Origin: Peptococcaceae bacterium BICA1-7
GTDB lineage: Bacteria > Bacillota > Desulfotomaculia > Desulfotomaculales > Desulfocucumaceae
DNA length: 64,000 nucleotides
Assembly (NCBI GenBank): GCA_000802095.1
Contig: JUEB01000013.1
Coordinates: forward strand, 62,001-126,000
Direction: 5' to 3'
This document shows, in pieces, positions 63,588 to 64,000 of this stretch. The first letter of the stretch is position 1; each line of letters begins with the position of its first letter. The notes below the pieces were generated by a model. It saw only the letters and a program-made list of their open reading frames with translations. It was not told the DNA's origin and searched no databases. Position numbers and translations under genes: made by a program.

Positions 63588-64000
63588 GTGCGCAGGGAAC
63601 ATCTCACTGCATTCCAGCAGTGGTTTAGCCATTACGTAGAGATATCTCACAGTGAAAGCCCACAGTTTCACAGCTGGATCAAGCTAAAAGACAGCCATAC
63701 CCGGAGGGTTTTTGAAAAGATAACCCGTATAGGCAGCTCACTTAAATTGAGTGAAGAGGAACTTCTCACAGCAGGAGCCATCGGACTTTTTCACGATGTG
63801 GGCCGCTTCAGGCAGATAAAGTTATACGGCACCTTCAACGATGGCAGGTCAGAAAACCACGCCACCCTTGGCGCCAGGGTACTAAAAGAATATGGAGTGC
63901 TGGCGGAACTTCCGGAAGAAGAAAGCTCTGTAATTATAAAGGCCATTGAGCTGCACAACCTCCGTGACCTTCCCGAAGGCCTTCCGGACCGCCTGCTTTT
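63588..64000 (+). CDS. HD-domain phosphohydrolase-like protein (3' end outside window)
   Basis: The visible 137 codons start at a GTG with AAGGGGG upstream. HTRRVFEKI (His37), LFHDVGRFRQI (His69-Asp70), ENHATLG and IELHNL are the HD-superfamily metal ligands in order. Such proteins hydrolyse nucleotides or phosphodiesters. It diverges from lysA and its riboswitch. Substrate unknown; the C-terminus is not seen. Confidence 0.85.
   Translation, partial: MRREHLTAFQQWFSHYVEISHSESPQFHSWIKLKDSHTRRVFEKITRIGSSLKLSEEELLTAGAIGLFHDVGRFRQIKLYGTFNDGRSENHATLGARVLKEYGVLAELPEEESSVIIKAIELHNLRDLPEGLPDRLL

Overview
The window looks like a near-origin chromosome segment of an anaerobic, endospore-forming Firmicute, most likely of the Peptococcaceae/Desulfotomaculia type. 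The evidence is a dense set of sporulation genes (spoVT, spoVG, yabG, bofA, gin, a broken fin, DUF3794/LysM coat-type proteins), oxygen-sensitive 2-oxoacid:ferredoxin oxidoreductases (a one-chain PFOR and a four-subunit KOR), frequent TTG/GTG starts with strong GGAGG sites, and gene order matching the Bacillus dnaX-to-mazG region. Almost every gene lies on the minus strand, so transcription and probably replication run from the right end to the left. The species assignment is inference; the synteny and families are read from the sequence.

Right to left: an HD-domain gene (plus strand, cut by the window end); lysA behind a lysine riboswitch; tRNA-Ser(GGA) and the SRP RNA; dnaX, ybaB, recR, bofA; then a metabolic insertion (ParA-like P-loop protein, PFOR, korABCD, a 1299-residue SLH protein); then gin, an Orn/Lys/Arg-decarboxylase-family gene, tmk, holB, ricT, yabA, rsmI, abrB; a T-box plus metG, tatD, cobO, a yabE-like 3D-domain gene, rsmA, ykuK, yabG. 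Between yabG and ispE sits a variable block of about 13 kb: cold-shock protein, LysR, a serine recombinase with a divergent 57-codon gene, a trypsin-like protease, a triple-CAP secreted protein, two DUF3794 proteins, a pair of paralogous proteins with a third small gene between them, a cysteine-less HMA-like protein, a YdcZ-type transporter and a YkuD/LysM L,D-transpeptidase. The conserved order then resumes: ispE, GntR regulator, MobA-like gene, ilvA, spoVG, glmU, prs, (plus-strand PRC-barrel gene), rplY/ctc, DUF2642-like gene, pth, a compact PrsW-like gene, a disrupted fin, mfd, prsA, spoVT and the start of mazG.

The genes fall into working groups: DNA replication and repair (dnaX, holB, ybaB, recR, mfd, yabA, tmk); translation and rRNA/tRNA handling (metG, rsmA, rsmI, pth, rplY, SRP RNA, tRNA-Ser); control of sporulation sigma factors and spore assembly; envelope precursors (glmU, prs, ispE, lysA); and ferredoxin-dependent 2-oxoacid metabolism.

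The most striking non-coding content is a set of intergenic repeats. Family B (about ten copies) is built from 7-nt tandem units in inverted arms, and most copies sit right after the stop codon of a minus-strand gene. Family A is a ~180-bp inverted-repeat element with a 9-nt unit; two copies lie in opposite orientation around the decarboxylase-tmk pair. Family C is a ~60-bp element, one copy of which appears to have broken fin. Other points of interest are two genes whose ribosome binding sites point to non-standard AUA and AUU starts, and the variable block of spore-associated genes.
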